From positions 3,658,001-3,722,000 of the forward strand of contig NZ_JANADO010000001.1 of the NCBI RefSeq assembly GCF_024199845.1: 64,000 nt of DNA, given 5' to 3'. This stretch comes from Bradyrhizobium sp. CCGB12. Its GTDB lineage: Bacteria; Pseudomonadota; Alphaproteobacteria; Rhizobiales; Xanthobacteraceae. The notes under the pieces were generated by a model. It was not told the DNA's origin. It made no database searches and worked only from the letters and a program-made list of their open reading frames with translations. The stretch's first letter is position 1. Each line of letters opens with the position of its first letter. Shown piece after piece: positions 1 through 8,953 of this stretch. The position numbers and the translations under genes are program-made.

Positions 1-1
1 C

Positions 2-127
2 CATGCCATCGAGGGCACCGGCGCGGGTCTGGCAGCCGCCGCGGCTGCGGTGCTTATCCTCGTCACTGCAATCCCGTTGCTGCTGATCAACCGGCGCATC
101 AACAAGCAGGAATCAACCGTGATATGA
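2..127 (+). CDS. ABC transporter permease, C-terminal end (cut by window edge)
   Basis: Only the last 41 residues are in the window. They form one hydrophobic helix (Ala-rich, then VLILVTAIPLLLINRR) followed by a short basic tail, as at the end of inner-membrane permeases of the MetI/binding-protein-dependent type. The stop codon TGA overlaps the ATG of the next gene (ATGA), so the two are probably cotranscribed and translationally coupled. The substrate cannot be told from this fragment. The importer family is an inference from the tail alone. Confidence 0.6.
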   Translation, partial: HAIEGTGAGLAAAAAAVLILVTAIPLLLINRRINKQESTVI

Positions 128-1200
128 CGGCAGGACAGGACGGTATGAACGAAGCAGCCCCGACGCTCCCGAATTTCCGCAGCGACAATGTCGCGCCGAT
201 CAGCCCCGAGATTCTGCGAGCAATCGGCGAGGCCAATCGCGGCCCGGCCGCCGCTTATGGCGACGACGATTATTCGAGGCTGTTGAACGAGCGCTTCTCG
301 ACGTTGTTCGAGACCGATGTCACCGTATTCCCGGTCTCGACCGGTACGGCGGCCAATGCCTTGTCGCTCGCAACCTGCGCACGGCCTTATGGCGCGATCT
401 ATTGCCACGAAGAGGCACATATCCACACGGCGGAAGGCGGCGCAACCGAAGCCTTCACCGGTGGCGCGAAGCTCATCGCCATGTCCGGCCGAAACTTTCG
501 GATCGAGCCGTCGAGCCTGCGCGAAGCGCTGGGCCGGGCGGCCTGGGGAGTTCGCAACCGCTCCCAGCCCGATGCGGTGTCGATCACTCAGGCCAGCGAA
601 TATGGAACGATCTATCCCCTCGCCGAGATCGCCGAGATCGGAGCAATCGCTCACGACAGGAATCTGTCGCTGCACATGGATGGCGCCCGGTTCGCCAACG
701 CGCTGGCACGGCTCGGTTGCAACCCGGCCGACATGACCTGGCGCGCCGGCGTCGACATCCTGTCCTTCGGGGCGACCAAGAACGGGGCGATGTCGGCGGA
801 TGCGATCGTGGTGTTCGACCAGGATCTTGTCGAATCCCTGTCCTATCGGATTCGCCGCGCGGGCCAGACTTGGTCGAAGATGCGCTTTGCGTCTGCACAG
901 CTGCTCGCCTACGTCGAGGATCGGCTTTATCTGCGGCTCGCGGCGAAGGCCAATGCCGCGGCCGTGCGTCTTGGAGCGGGTCTCGCTGCGTTGCCCGACG
1001 TTCGGCTCATTGCGCCAGTGGAAGCCAATCTAGTTTTCGTCAGCCTGCCGGCTTTGGCCATCAATAGGCTCGCGGCGAGCGGGCTGCAATTCGCGCGACG
1101 GGGCCAGGAAGTTATCCGGTTCGTCGCCCGCTTTGACAGCACCGAACAGGAAGCCGACGAGGTTGTCGCGCTTGTCCATCGCGCGATCGCAGAAAGCTGA
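124..1200 (+). CDS. ltaE: Low-specificity threonine aldolase-like PLP enzyme
   Basis: 358 residues of the beta-eliminating lyase / threonine aldolase family, fold-type I PLP enzymes that cleave L-threonine or related beta-hydroxy amino acids to glycine and an aldehyde in the cytosol. Family marks: FRSDN near the N-terminus (18-22), the Gly/Thr-rich cofactor loop STGTAAN (72-78), HMDGAR (184-189) with the pyridine-nitrogen Asp186, and SFGATKNG with the probable Schiff-base Lys219. The first ATG overlaps the stop of the upstream permease; an internal ATG at 145 is an alternative start. Being last in a transporter operon suggests it breaks down an imported beta-hydroxy amino acid. That substrate is inference; the family call is firm. 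Confidence 0.85.
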   Translation: MTAGQDGMNEAAPTLPNFRSDNVAPISPEILRAIGEANRGPAAAYGDDDYSRLLNERFSTLFETDVTVFPVSTGTAANALSLATCARPYGAIYCHEEAHIHTAEGGATEAFTGGAKLIAMSGRNFRIEPSSLREALGRAAWGVRNRSQPDAVSITQASEYGTIYPLAEIAEIGAIAHDRNLSLHMDGARFANALARLGCNPADMTWRAGVDILSFGATKNGAMSADAIVVFDQDLVESLSYRIRRAGQTWSKMRFASAQLLAYVEDRLYLRLAAKANAAAVRLGAGLAALPDVRLIAPVEANLVFVSLPALAINRLAASGLQFARRGQEVIRFVARFDSTEQEADEVVALVHRAIAES

Positions 1201-1213
1201 GAGTGATCACTCT
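1200..1213. repeat. 14-bp perfect palindrome at the 3' end of the aldolase gene
   Basis: AGAGTGATCACTCT is a perfect palindrome beginning at the last base of the aldolase stop codon, in the convergent gap before the SGNH hydrolase gene. As RNA it could fold only into a 5-bp stem with a GATC loop, and no T-run follows. It is therefore a weak terminator candidate at best and might be a protein site. Confidence 0.3.
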
Positions 1214-1418
1214 TGAAGCGCTCATTCCGCGGAAGGTCACCGTGCGGCACGCTGGGCAATGGCACTTGGGTCTGCGTCGGTCGATGAACGCCCCTCTCTA
1301 GAGAAGAAGAGTTTACAGGGAAAGCCCGGTGCGAGGCGGCACCAGCGGTCTACCGCGCGCTGGATACGCGCAGAGACACGCAGGCGGTCGCTAAGGTATC
1401 GAGACTGGTCTATTCAAA

Positions 1419-2078
1419 TCAGTTCGAGAGGACAGCGGTCACCTTTCTCGCTAGGGCCGCCCCAAGATCCACATTGTTCTTCGCGGTGAAATGAATGCCA
1501 TCGACGCCTGCCGTCGTGATCGCGCTGCCGGCATCGAAGAACTCGACCTTCATGAAACTGGCGAGCGCCTTGTACTGTGCCGCGAGCTGAACCGTCTTCT
1601 CGCGGCCGCCCTCGAACATGCCCTGAAACCAGGGATCCGGTAAATCGGCAAGCGGCGGCGGCGACACGACCAGAACCTTCGGCGCCGGGTAGCTCGTTCC
1701 GACGCCGCCGCCGGAGGTCAGGACCTGGGCGACCAGCTTCGACATACCGACCGCGATCTCATAGGGCGTGCGATGATAGTAGCTCTTGGTGTCGTTGGTG
1801 CCGAGCATCAGGATGACGAGATCGAGCGGGATGTGGCTCGCAAGCGCGGCCGGAAGGTAGGCCGACCCGTTGAGGCGCGGATCGACGGGATCGTCGATCG
1901 ACGTCGTACGGGCGCTGAGGCCTTCCTCGATGATCTCGTATCCATTGCCGAGAGCCGCAGCCATCGCGCCGGTCCAGCGCTCGTGAAAGGGAAAACGAGT
2001 CGTCGGGGAGCTCTCCGGGACGGCAATCCATCCCCAGGTCAGGGAATCGCCAAAGCACAGAATACGTCGCGTCATCAT
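1419..2078 (-). CDS. SGNH/GDSL hydrolase (copy 1), last gene of the sugar-importer operon
   Basis: 219-residue SGNH-fold esterase. Block I is CFGDS with nucleophile Ser12, block III is GTND (93-96), and block V is DGIHF near residue 200 with the Asp and His of the triad. No signal peptide is seen, so it should be cytosolic. The reading frame is open far upstream, but the start is the ATG at 2078 (or 2075), 8 nt after the permease stop and preceded by GAGG. It resembles the hydrolase at 6981-7646: both share EEGLSxRTT followed by DDP. Its place in the operon suggests removal of an ester such as acetyl from an imported sugar (inference). Family members act as aryl-, acetyl- or thioesterases, so the substrate is open. 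Confidence 0.8.
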   Translation of the reverse strand: MMTRRILCFGDSLTWGWIAVPESSPTTRFPFHERWTGAMAAALGNGYEIIEEGLSARTTSIDDPVDPRLNGSAYLPAALASHIPLDLVILMLGTNDTKSYYHRTPYEIAVGMSKLVAQVLTSGGGVGTSYPAPKVLVVSPPPLADLPDPWFQGMFEGGREKTVQLAAQYKALASFMKVEFFDAGSAITTAGVDGIHFTAKNNVDLGAALARKVTAVLSN

Positions 2079-2086
2079 GACCTCGC

Positions 2087-3031
2087 TCAGTTGGATTTGG
2101 ATCGAAGACCGTAGAAAATCGCGGCAAGCAGGATGATCAGGCCTTGCACGATCAGCTTGCCCGGCTCCTGCACGCCCATCGTCGTCATGACGACGAACAG
2201 CAGCGCAAAGCAGAGAACACCGACGAACGGGCCCCAGACCTCCGCGGGCCGTCCAAACACGACGCCGCCGAGGATCGTCGCCGCGATCGAGTTCATGATG
2301 AGCTCCGGCCCGAACCGCACGCTGCCGACGGCAATCGACGAGGTCTGCACAAGGCCTGCCACCGCGGACATCAGCCCGGAGATCACGTGCGCGATGACGA
2401 CGGCCCGCTCGACCGGCACGCCGGAGAAATGTGCCGACGTCGGATTGCTGCCGATCGACCACACGAAGCGCCCGAACACGAAGGCACCGAGAAACGCGCT
2501 CATTGTACCGGCGAGCGCGACCCAGAACAGCACCGGTGCCGGGATCGTCCAGAGTCGCAGATTGTAGAGCGCGCGGAATTCAGCAGGCACGTCGCCCGGT
2601 GGCTTGCCGTTGGCGAGATACTCGACGAGGCCGATCAGCACGATGTTGACCGCGAGCGTGACGATGACGGCCGACGCGCGCCGCTTACCGACAAAGAGCC
2701 CGTTGACAAGACCGACCGCCAGTCCGACGCCGAGGCAAAGCAGAATGATCGGCGGTAGCGGCCAGCTGTAGAGCAGCCCGGACGAGATCAGATAGTTGAC
2801 GAGCAGGATAATGCCGCCGGCCGACAGATCGATCGACCGCGACGAGATCACCAGCAATTGGCCGAGCACGACGATGCCGAGCGGCACCACCTGACGGGCG
2901 AACGTGCCCAGGATCGCGGGATTCATCATGTTCGGCCGCAGCACCCAGAGAGTGACCAGCAACACGACGAAGACAATACAGGACGGCGGGATCCGGAGCG
3001 TGGCGCGGAACAGGCTCGAGCGGGAGGTCAT
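2087..3031 (-). CDS. Ribose-type ABC transporter permease (RbsC family), second subunit
   Basis: 314 residues, almost entirely hydrophobic, of the BPD_transp_2 / RbsC family that forms the channel of CUT2 sugar importers. The hallmark stretch GQLLVISSRSIDLSAGG (a variant of the family's D-L-S-V/A-G motif) lies in the first third, and multiple membrane helices follow to a short charged C-terminus. It starts 3 nt after the stop of the other permease (3035-3976), so the two are coupled and probably pair as a heterodimer. The end of the protein is 8 nt before the SGNH hydrolase start. The substrate is unknown beyond the CUT2 class. Confidence 0.88.
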   Translation of the reverse strand: MTSRSSLFRATLRIPPSCIVFVVLLVTLWVLRPNMMNPAILGTFARQVVPLGIVVLGQLLVISSRSIDLSAGGIILLVNYLISSGLLYSWPLPPIILLCLGVGLAVGLVNGLFVGKRRASAVIVTLAVNIVLIGLVEYLANGKPPGDVPAEFRALYNLRLWTIPAPVLFWVALAGTMSAFLGAFVFGRFVWSIGSNPTSAHFSGVPVERAVVIAHVISGLMSAVAGLVQTSSIAVGSVRFGPELIMNSIAATILGGVVFGRPAEVWGPFVGVLCFALLFVVMTTMGVQEPGKLIVQGLIILLAAIFYGLRSKSN

Positions 3032-3034
3032 GAT

Positions 3035-3976
3035 CTACAGGCCGATGTTCTTGCGCGGCTGGAGCGCAATGACGAGAAGCAAGATCGCGCCTTTCACGAC
3101 CGTCTGGATGAAGGCCGACACGTTGAGCAGGTTCATGCCATTCGCGATTAGCGCGAGTAGCCCGCAGCCGATCAGTGTGCCGTGGAGGCTCCCGATGCCT
3201 CCGGCGAGCTGCGTGCCGCCGAGCGCCACCGCCGTGATCGAATCCACCGCATATTGCGTGCCGATATTGGGATCGCCCGAGGCGATCCGGCCCGCAAGGA
3301 AGATGCCGGCGGTCGCGGCGAAACAGGAGCTGAGCACATAGGCCGCTAGCGTATTGCGCTGCTCGGCGATGCCAAATGTGCCTGCCGTCTCGCCACCGCC
3401 GATGGCAAACAGGTGCAAGCCGAAGCGCGACGCATGTACAATCTTCCATCCGACAAGGATCGCGGCGATCGTCCAGATCACCGGCATGTAGACGCCGAAC
3501 AGCTGGCCGCTGACGAGCGCGACGATCTCGGGTGCCACCGTGCCGCCGGCCGACGGCCGCACGAACATGGCGACGCCTTGCGTAATGCCCGTGATCGAGA
3601 GGGTCGCGATGATCGGATGAACCCGGAAGCGCGTTACCGCGACGCCGTTGAGAAGCCCCACCACCGCCGCGGTCAGCATCGCTGCCGGCACTGTGACGTA
3701 AACAGGTGCATTCAGGGACAGGATTCCGGTTGTGAGGCTGACGACGGAGCCGACAGAGAGATCAAGTCCCTTCACCAGGATCACGATCATCTGGCCGATG
3801 CTGACCAGAATCAACGGGGTCGCCTGCGCAAACAGATTGAGAATATTCTGCCGGCTGACGAAATCGGCTGCCGATGCCGCAAGGCCTGCAAAACAGAAGA
3901 CAGCGACTAGCAGCGGAATTGTCCAAAGGCCGTGCCGCGAATTGGCGCGGACGAAGATCTGACCGACTTTCGACAT
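3035..3976 (-). CDS. Ribose-type ABC transporter permease (RbsC family), first subunit
   Basis: 313-residue integral membrane permease of the RbsC family with the diagnostic VKGLDLSVGSVVSL segment near residue 85 and about eight to ten membrane helices. I chose the ATG at 3976: it lies 13 nt after the ATPase stop and has GGATCGAG upstream, the same leader as the ATPase gene. An upstream in-frame start at 4060 would overlap the ATPase gene extensively. With the partner permease and the ATPase it should form a CUT2 importer in the inner membrane. Confidence 0.88.
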   Translation of the reverse strand: MSKVGQIFVRANSRHGLWTIPLLVAVFCFAGLAASAADFVSRQNILNLFAQATPLILVSIGQMIVILVKGLDLSVGSVVSLTTGILSLNAPVYVTVPAAMLTAAVVGLLNGVAVTRFRVHPIIATLSITGITQGVAMFVRPSAGGTVAPEIVALVSGQLFGVYMPVIWTIAAILVGWKIVHASRFGLHLFAIGGGETAGTFGIAEQRNTLAAYVLSSCFAATAGIFLAGRIASGDPNIGTQYAVDSITAVALGGTQLAGGIGSLHGTLIGCGLLALIANGMNLLNVSAFIQTVVKGAILLLVIALQPRKNIGL

Positions 3977-3989
3977 CTGTCTCGATCCT

Positions 3990-5492
3990 TCAGCGATGGA
4001 GCGCGGCTTCAAGGATGGCGTGCTCGGTGGCCTGTTCGGCCGACAATTCGGCAACGACATGCTTGTCGTGGATGACGTAAAGCCGGTCGCAGAGACCGAT
4101 CAACTCTAGCGTTTCGCGCGAGAGCACGATGACCGAGCCGCCGGCATTCGCATAGGACCGAAGCAGCTTGTAGATCTCGGCCTTGGCGCCGACGTCGACG
4201 CCGCGCGTCGGCTCCTCAATCAGCAGGATGTCGGCGCCGAGCGCGAGGTAGCGCCCGAGCAACACCTTCTGCTGGTTTCCGCCGGAAAGCGTGCCGACCG
4301 GCGTATAGGGCGTGGCCGCCTTGATCGAGAGGTTCTTGATCGAGTTCGCGATCACGTCGCGATGGCTGCCGGCGGACGCCAGCTCGAAATGTTGGCTGTG
4401 CAGGCCGATGGTGAGATTGTGCGCAAGCGACAGATCGAGAAATAGACCTTCGAGCTTCCTATCCTCCGGCACGAAGCTGACGCCGAGCGCTTGTAACAGG
4501 CGGATGCCATGGTCTTCCGGCAACGGCAAGGCGAGCTCGCGGCTGCCGATCCGCATCCGGCCCTCGTGCGCCGCATATTGTCCGACCAGCGATCTCACCA
4601 GCTCGCGCTGGCCCTGCCCTTCGAGCCCGGCCAACGCGACGATCTCGCCACGGCGAAGCAGGATCGAGCACGGCACCGAGTCCGACGTCAGGCGGAGACC
4701 TTCGATCGACAGAACGACATCGCCCTCTCCCCGGGGCGGTTTAGGCGGAAACAGCTCGGCGAGCTCGCGCCCGACCATCATCGCGATCAATCGCTTCGGC
4801 GTGATCGCAGCCACAGGAATGGTGTCAACGTTCCGTCCGTCCTTCAGAACGGTGATGGTGTCGCAGATCTTGAAGATCTCCTCCATGCGGTGCGAAATGT
4901 AGACGACCGCCTTGTCTTGCTGCTTCAGGTTAAGGATTTGCGCGTTGAGAATCTCGACGTCGGCGGCGTTAAGCGCGGCCGACGGCTCGTCCAGAATGAC
5001 GACGTCCGCATTGGCCGAGATGCCGCGCGCAATCTCCACGAACTGCCGCTCCGCGATCGAGAGATTGCCGACCAGCGTCGCCGGGTCGAGGTTCAGGCCG
5101 AGGCGACGGAGCGTGTCGCGCGCATTTCGCTCCATGCGCGCGTCGTCGACTGATCCGAGGATGGTGAGCGGCTCCTTGCCGAGGTACATGTTCTCGGCGA
5201 TGGAGAGATTGGCGAGCAGCGAGTGCTCTTGGAAGACGGTGGAGATGCCGGCATCGAGCGCTTCGCGCGGTGACGCGAAGTGAACGGTTCGACCGGCCTT
5301 CCGAATCATGCCGTCATCCGGCTGAACGACACCGGCCAGGATTTTCATCAGCGTCGACTTACCGGCGCCGTTCTCGCCCATGAGGGCGTGAACAGTGCCC
5401 GGCTGCAGTTGAAAGTCGACACTCTCAAGCGCGGCGATGCCACCAAATGACTTCGAAATCGACGTCATTTGGACCAGTGGTTCAATCGTCAT
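3990..5492 (-). CDS. Sugar ABC transporter ATP-binding protein, double-domain (RbsA family)
   Basis: 500-residue protein with two tandem ATPase domains, as in RbsA/MglA/XylG of CUT2 importers. Domain 1 has Walker A GENGAGKST, signature LSIAERQFVEIARG and Walker B VILDEPSAAL. Domain 2 has signature LSGGNQQKVLLGRYLA and LLIEEPTRGVDVGAK, with an aberrant Walker A, which is normal for this family. The ATG at 5492 is preferred over the TTG at 5510 because GGATCGAG lies 6 nt before it, matching the leader of the next gene. It energises uptake by the permeases just downstream. Confidence 0.92.
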   Translation of the reverse strand: MTIEPLVQMTSISKSFGGIAALESVDFQLQPGTVHALMGENGAGKSTLMKILAGVVQPDDGMIRKAGRTVHFASPREALDAGISTVFQEHSLLANLSIAENMYLGKEPLTILGSVDDARMERNARDTLRRLGLNLDPATLVGNLSIAERQFVEIARGISANADVVILDEPSAALNAADVEILNAQILNLKQQDKAVVYISHRMEEIFKICDTITVLKDGRNVDTIPVAAITPKRLIAMMVGRELAELFPPKPPRGEGDVVLSIEGLRLTSDSVPCSILLRRGEIVALAGLEGQGQRELVRSLVGQYAAHEGRMRIGSRELALPLPEDHGIRLLQALGVSFVPEDRKLEGLFLDLSLAHNLTIGLHSQHFELASAGSHRDVIANSIKNLSIKAATPYTPVGTLSGGNQQKVLLGRYLALGADILLIEEPTRGVDVGAKAEIYKLLRSYANAGGSVIVLSRETLELIGLCDRLYVIHDKHVVAELSAEQATEHAILEAALHR

Positions 5493-5570
5493 CGTCTCGA
5501 TCCGACGCAAGGAAGTACAGAAAGACGCAGCGCCGGCGATAGTACCGCCATCCCGCCGGCGCTGTCGCGA

Positions 5571-6647
5571 TCAGCGCTTGCCGTAATACTTCTGGAGATC
5601 CTGCTCAGTCAGGCTGGATGGAAACCAGGCATTGGCGGAAAGATCCTTGCGATAGTACTTTTTCGCTTTCTCGATACCCCAACCTTCTGGCTCGTAGATG
5701 TAGCGCTTGTGGAGCTGCTTGCCTTCTAAGAGAGCAATGACCGCGCGCACGCCGGCAGCGCCTTGTTCTGGACCGTATTCCGGCGAGATCGACGGGAAGC
5801 CCAGCTCGATCCAGCGAGCGAAGAAACCGTTGTTGCCCTCGCCAGTAATGGGCGGGATCTTCGCGCCATATTGCTGGAACACGTCGACACAGGCGCGGGT
5901 CATGTCGGCACCCGACGACCAGATGCCGTCGACCTTCGGGTTGTTGAGATAGAAGGTCTCGCAGACCTGCTTGCCGACATCGTACTGCCACTTGCCGGCA
6001 TCCTCAGCGACGATTTTGATATCGGTGCCCTTGATCGCTTCGAGCAGGCCCTTATAGCGGTTGATGTCTTCGGGATGCGCCGGAAGACCGCGCAGCACCC
6101 AAATGTTGCCCTTGCCGTGGAGCTGCTTGACGAGAAAGTCGCCCATGACCTTGCCGAAATGGACTCCGCCGCCCTGGATATCGACTGTGTATTTGTCGGT
6201 CTCGGTCAGGCCGGTGTGGACGATGACGGGGATGCCGGCGGCAACGGCCTTTTCAATGCCGGCATCGGCGGAGGTCGGGGTCAGCGGCGTCACGATGATC
6301 GCGTCGACCTTTTGCGCGATCAGGTCCTCGATGTCGGCAACCTGCTTGGCTTGGCTGATGTTGGCGTCGAGCAAAATGAACTGGCCGATTCTCTTGTCGA
6401 GCTTCGCGGCGGCCTCCGCGTCGTGCGCCATCTGGACAGTCCAGGTGTTGGCGTTCACACCGAAATGGCTCATGCCGATCTTCCACGGACCGTTCTTCTT
6501 AAACTGGTCCGGCGCCGTCATGCGTTCATCGCCCGGGCGCGGCGTCACGCCCTGCATGAGATTGACCTCCTCGGCCTGGACCGCTCCAACCCCGAGCCAA
6601 ATCGTCGCCATCAAACCGAGCCTGAGTGCCCTCATTCCCTGCTGCAT
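5571..6647 (-). CDS. Periplasmic sugar-binding protein of the ribose-type importer
   Basis: 358-residue periplasmic binding protein (Peripla_BP_4 / LacI-type fold) with a Sec signal peptide cleaved near the AVQAEE sequence (about residue 25). Recognisable strands include KIGMSHFGVN, DAIIVTPLTP and IPVIVHTG in the first lobe. The start has an excellent ribosome site, AAGGAGGA, 7 nt upstream. It is the first gene of the five-gene minus-strand operon and should set its specificity. The protein carries an unusual ~25-residue segment (MQGVTPRPGDERMTAPDQF) between the signal peptide and the first strand. Substrate is probably a sugar or sugar derivative; which one cannot be read from the sequence. 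Confidence 0.88.
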   Translation of the reverse strand: MQQGMRALRLGLMATIWLGVGAVQAEEVNLMQGVTPRPGDERMTAPDQFKKNGPWKIGMSHFGVNANTWTVQMAHDAEAAAKLDKRIGQFILLDANISQAKQVADIEDLIAQKVDAIIVTPLTPTSADAGIEKAVAAGIPVIVHTGLTETDKYTVDIQGGGVHFGKVMGDFLVKQLHGKGNIWVLRGLPAHPEDINRYKGLLEAIKGTDIKIVAEDAGKWQYDVGKQVCETFYLNNPKVDGIWSSGADMTRACVDVFQQYGAKIPPITGEGNNGFFARWIELGFPSISPEYGPEQGAAGVRAVIALLEGKQLHKRYIYEPEGWGIEKAKKYYRKDLSANAWFPSSLTEQDLQKYYGKR

Positions 6648-6980
6648 CGAATCCTCCTTTTTCGCACATGACGTGCCGAGTTCTTTTGCTTCGCCGGGGA
6701 GAAGGACGCAGGTCGCCGCGCGCCCGCCGCGCTGATGCGACGTACGTGGGGTGATGCAATCAAAAGGTGAGCAGCTCTTCTTCGCGAAGAGCTTGCGCCA
6801 ACGGCGTTCCCTATCTCCCGATGCCGGCGCGCTGCGAGCAGCAAACCAGCGAGCGCTACTTGCACATAGCCAAATCCGCCTGTCAATAATTATTCATCTT
6901 GAATGATCAATTGGCCCTTGCGGCTACCCGCCGCCGCGACCAAAGATGCGGAAGCCTAAAAACCATGAGGATTCAGAGCG
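6648..6980. promoter_or_regulatory. Divergent control region between binding-protein gene and SGNH gene
   Basis: This 333-bp gene-free stretch separates the importer operon (leftward) from the SGNH hydrolase/ROK pair (rightward). Its right part is AT-rich against the GC-rich background and holds a 13-bp inverted repeat, ATTCA-TCT-TGAAT, at 6892-6904. Such a site would suit the ROK-family repressor encoded at 7691-8782. No convincing -35/-10 pair could be assigned by eye. Confidence 0.45.
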
Positions 6981-7646
6981 ATGCCGATGCGCTCCGTTCT
7001 ATGTTTCGGAGACTCCAATACGCATGGCCAGATTCCTGGTCGGGGTCCGCTCGAGCGCTACGACCGGCATACGCGCTGGCCGGGCGTCCTTCAGTCCGAG
7101 TTGGGACCGTCTTGGTACGTCATCGAGGAAGGCCTGAGCGGACGGACGACCGTACACGACGATCCGATCGAAGGCGCCCACAAGAACGGTCGCAGCTATC
7201 TGCGACCGTGCGCGCAAAGTCATACCGTGCTCGATCTCGTGATCATCATGCTTGGCACCAACGACCTCAAGATCCGCTTCAACAAGCCGGCGTCGGAAGT
7301 GGCAATGGGCATCGGCTGCCTGATCTATGATCTACGCGAACTGGCGCCGGGCCCCGGCGGTAGCGTGCCCGAGATCATGATCGTTGCCCCTCCTCCCATC
7401 CTCGACGATGTCAAGGAATGGAAATCGATCTTCGCTGGCGCGCCGGAGAAGTCGCGACAACTGGCGCTCGAATTCGAGATCATGGCGGACTCGCTCGGCG
7501 TGCACTTCTTCAACGCAGGTTCGGTCTGCAGTTGCGACGAGGCCGACGGATTTCATCTGAATGCTGAAGCTCACCGGGCGCTCGGCGCTGCGCTCGCGCA
7601 GGAGATCGAGGCAATCGGCTGGCCGACCCAACAGCGCAAGAGCTGA
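6981..7646 (+). CDS. SGNH/GDSL hydrolase (copy 2), divergent from the importer
   Basis: 221-residue SGNH esterase. CFGDS holds nucleophile Ser12, GTND gives block III, and DGFHL near the C-terminus supplies Asp and His. It resembles the copy at 1419-2078, sharing VIEEGLSGRTT-type and VAPPPI-type stretches, but differs enough to be an old paralogue. It is closely followed by the ROK regulator (44 nt) on the same strand. No signal peptide is visible. Its position suggests it belongs to the same sugar utilisation system and removes an ester group (inference). The start ATG at 6981 has only a weak purine-rich leader; the next Met codon at 6987 is also possible. Confidence 0.8.
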   Translation: MPMRSVLCFGDSNTHGQIPGRGPLERYDRHTRWPGVLQSELGPSWYVIEEGLSGRTTVHDDPIEGAHKNGRSYLRPCAQSHTVLDLVIIMLGTNDLKIRFNKPASEVAMGIGCLIYDLRELAPGPGGSVPEIMIVAPPPILDDVKEWKSIFAGAPEKSRQLALEFEIMADSLGVHFFNAGSVCSCDEADGFHLNAEAHRALGAALAQEIEAIGWPTQQRKS

Positions 7647-7690
7647 CAACGATTTCGTGCGACGGTCTGCCGATATGAGGAGCACCTCCC

Positions 7691-8782
7691 TTGCCTGATA
7701 TGCGATTTGCGCCCCCCAACCCGCTACGGATCGCGGATCGCGCCAGTGGCCTTAACGCGCCTACGGTACGAAGCTACAATGAGCGTCTGGTGCTGTCGCT
7801 GCTCCTGCAGAGTTCGGGCATCTCCCGGCTGGAGATTGGCGAGAAGACCGGGCTTTCGGCACAGACCGTCTCGGTTATCGTGCGTTCGCTCGAACAGGAA
7901 GCTTTGGTCTCCAAGGGTGAAGCCCAACGAGGACGCGTCGGGCCGCCGACCATTCCACTCTCGCTCAATCCGGAAGGCGCGTTCTCCGTCGGGGTGAGTT
8001 TTGGTGAAGATGCCGCAAATGTCGCTCTGATCGATTTCGTCGGTAGGGTTCGCTATCACGCGGCACATCTCTATTCGTCCCTGCAGGAGTCGCCGGCTGC
8101 AATCGCAGCAAAGATTGAAGAAGGATTATTGACCCTTCCGCCGGCCAGTCGGACGCGGGTTGCTGGCGTCGGCCTAGCGGTGCCTGACGATGGCAATGTC
8201 AGCGGTCGCATCAGGAAGCTGTTGGGACGCGATCTGGCGGACGCGCAAGCAAATATCGAAAGGAAGCTTGGTTTATCCGTCTACATCCAGAACGAGATCA
8301 CCGCTGCCGCCGGAGGCGAGAGCCTGTTTGGCATGGCGCGCTCACTCTCCGATTTCCTTTTCTTCTATCTGGGGTCACGTCTGCACAGCCGATTGATCCT
8401 GAACTATCAGATCCACAGCGGCCGATCCGACCTCAGCCACGACGTTGGGTTGCTGGCCCTGCACCAGGGACTGAAGAAGCGGGGCCTCGCCTTGTCCGAC
8501 ATAGGATCGGAGATTCCGGCCGCGGCCGACGAGCTCTACACACAATGGCAGCAAGCTTGCTCCCAGCAGATCCTCGAATCGGTGCGATCACTGTTGAGCT
8601 TTGTGAACTTCAAGTCGGTCGTCCTGTCCAGTTACGCGCCGCCCGTACTCGCACGCGACCTGTGCGAGAGGCTCCGCAAGGAATTGCCGGACGTCCAATT
8701 TCTCCTCGGTGCAAACACGACTGCGCCGAAAGCCATAGGCGCGGCCAGTCTGCCTTACCACTCTCGTTTCATGGTTCAGTAG
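7691..8782 (+). CDS. ROK-family transcriptional regulator
   Basis: 363 residues: an N-terminal winged helix-turn-helix (about 28-90, including SRLEIGEKTGLSAQTVSVIVRSL as the recognition unit) followed by a ROK sugar-kinase-like domain. The kinase fold is degenerate: the usual DxGGT phosphate loop and the zinc Cys cluster are not seen, which fits a repressor that senses a sugar without phosphorylating it. The start is probably TTG at 7691, 9 nt after GAGGAG; an ATG at 7700 is also in frame. It likely controls the divergent importer operon and the SGNH genes, with the sugar as inducer (inference). Confidence 0.85.
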   Translation: MPDMRFAPPNPLRIADRASGLNAPTVRSYNERLVLSLLLQSSGISRLEIGEKTGLSAQTVSVIVRSLEQEALVSKGEAQRGRVGPPTIPLSLNPEGAFSVGVSFGEDAANVALIDFVGRVRYHAAHLYSSLQESPAAIAAKIEEGLLTLPPASRTRVAGVGLAVPDDGNVSGRIRKLLGRDLADAQANIERKLGLSVYIQNEITAAAGGESLFGMARSLSDFLFFYLGSRLHSRLILNYQIHSGRSDLSHDVGLLALHQGLKKRGLALSDIGSEIPAAADELYTQWQQACSQQILESVRSLLSFVNFKSVVLSSYAPPVLARDLCERLRKELPDVQFLLGANTTAPKAIGAASLPYHSRFMVQ

Positions 8783-8904
8783 AGTGACACTGCCTTCTCG
8801 ACTAGCCCCATACGGCCCCTGGCAAACGAGCTCGCCCCAGATGGGAAATTTCCGACCGCCTACGCCCCGCCGCGGGCCACCGGCCCCACCGAGGCGCTCG
8901 AATA

Positions 8905-8919
8905 GGCACGCTCCTTGCT
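8905..8919 (+). promoter_or_regulatory. Sigma-54 (-24/-12) promoter
   Basis: GGCACG-N4-TTGCT matches the RpoN consensus (T)GGCACG-N4-TTGCW, with the invariant GG and GC separated by exactly 10 nt. The only mismatch in the core is A for T just before GG. Transcription would start near 8930, about 24 nt before the ATG of the 49-residue ORF. No TGT-N10-ACA NifA site was found in the preceding 120 bp, so the activator is unknown. Confidence 0.7.
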
Positions 8920-8953
8920 AATTGGACCTACCCAAGCATGGAGGCGTGCACCA

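Noticed and set aside
2079..2462. N-terminal extension of SGNH hydrolase copy 1
   Set aside because: The extra 128 codons lie over the permease gene in another frame and lack any motif; the ATG at 2078 has the correct position for the GDS block.
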